Source of the DNA: Chloroflexota bacterium
GTDB taxonomy: Bacteria > Chloroflexota > Limnocylindria > Limnocylindrales > CSP1-4
Length of the DNA: 5,393 nt
Assembly: GCA_021801545.1 (NCBI GenBank)
Contig: JAJYXX010000245.1
Span: forward strand, 1 to 5,393
Direction of reading: 5' to 3'
The position numbers and the translations under genes are program-made. The notes under the pieces were generated by a model. That model saw only the letters and a list, made by a program, of their open reading frames with translations, had not been told where the DNA came from and made no database searches. Positions 5,102 through 5,393 of the stretch are shown piece after piece; positions within the stretch are counted from its first letter, which is position 1, and each line of letters starts with the position of its first letter.

Positions 5102-5393
5102 TCCGGCGACCGGCGGAGGTGGCCGTAGACGGGCGCGTGTCGTCCGCCTCCGGAGCCGTCCTCCCCGCGCAGCTGCTCGCGATCCAGGCCCAGCTGAGCG
5201 ACACGCGCGAACGGATCCTCTTCATCGCGTCGCACCTGTTCGCCCGCCAGGGCTACGCGGCAACCGCGACCCGCCAGATCGCCGACCTCGTCGGCGTCCG
5301 GCAGCCCTCGCTCTTCCACCATTTCGAGTCGAAGGCGGCGATCGCGCGAGAGCTCCTCGACTACGACCTGGACGTCTGCCTGCCGCTCGTCGA
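5098..5393 (+). CDS. TetR-family transcriptional regulator, 3' truncated by window end
   Basis: The first 98 codons of a TetR/AcrR-family DNA-binding protein. The N-terminal domain is clear: DTRERILFIASHLFARQGY (35-53), then the helix-turn-helix TATRQIADLVGVRQPSLFHHF (56-76) followed by ESKAAIARELL. The ligand-binding domain begins near the window end and is cut off, so the effector cannot be guessed. The ATG overlaps the mmsA stop as ATGA, indicating translational coupling and cotranscription. The N-terminus before the HTH domain is about 34 residues, somewhat long; GTG at 5119 or 5137 are alternatives, but neither has a well-spaced ribosome binding site. It probably regulates the mmsA operon, perhaps through the palindrome at 3459-3472; that link is inferred from position only. 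Confidence 0.88.
   Translation, partial: MIRRPAEVAVDGRVSSASGAVLPAQLLAIQAQLSDTRERILFIASHLFARQGYAATATRQIADLVGVRQPSLFHHFESKAAIARELLDYDLDVCLPLV

Noticed and set aside
1..5393. Defence system, mobile element, CRISPR array or natural-product cluster
   Set aside because: No transposase, integrase, nuclease, toxin, spaced repeat array or biosynthetic core enzyme is visible on either strand. The identified genes are metabolic or conserved housekeeping families.

Overview
This is a very GC-rich (roughly 70% by eye), densely coding bacterial window. GC-ending codons (atc, gag, ctc, gtc, ccg), a Streptomyces-like zinc-ribbon threonine synthase paired with a CysO/ThiS-type protein, and two starts that look leaderless all fit a GC-rich member of the Chloroflexota or Actinomycetota. 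I cannot decide between these phyla from the sequence. Nothing indicates a phage, insertion sequence, CRISPR array, or tRNA/rRNA gene.

Layout. (1) Positions 4-1688, plus strand: a two-gene unit. It holds threonine synthase (thrC) and a 92-residue ubiquitin-fold sulfur-carrier protein of the CysO/ThiS/MoaD type, whose reading frames abut. (2) Positions 1723-2082, plus strand: a small Mth938-like domain protein with its own probable leaderless promoter. (3) Positions 2110-3198, minus strand: the radical SAM enzyme of the AmmeMemoRadiSam group (amrS). It converges on the Mth938-like gene across 27 bp that carry a direct repeat and a hairpin. (4) Positions 3199-3559: a 361-bp intergenic stretch. 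It holds the amrS -10 element, a 13-bp triple tandem repeat, a doubtful small minus-strand ORF, a candidate -10 element next to a perfect 14-bp palindrome, and a ribosome binding site. (5) Positions 3560-5101, plus strand: CoA-acylating methylmalonate-semialdehyde dehydrogenase (mmsA). (6) Position 5098 to the window end, plus strand: the first 98 codons of a TetR-family regulator whose ATG overlaps the mmsA stop.

How the genes work together. The thrC/sulfur-carrier pair suggests a link between threonine-family amino acid synthesis and protein-thiocarboxylate sulfur transfer, but no partner (E1-like activating enzyme, JAMM protease) lies in the window. The mmsA-tetR unit looks like a self-regulated catabolic operon, with the 14-bp palindrome as a plausible operator. 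The radical SAM and Mth938-like genes are both widespread and poorly understood; their adjacency may or may not be functional. Most of the window is ordinary core metabolism. The points worth a second look are the buried diglycine of the sulfur-carrier protein, the two matching leaderless start architectures, and the candidate TetR operator.
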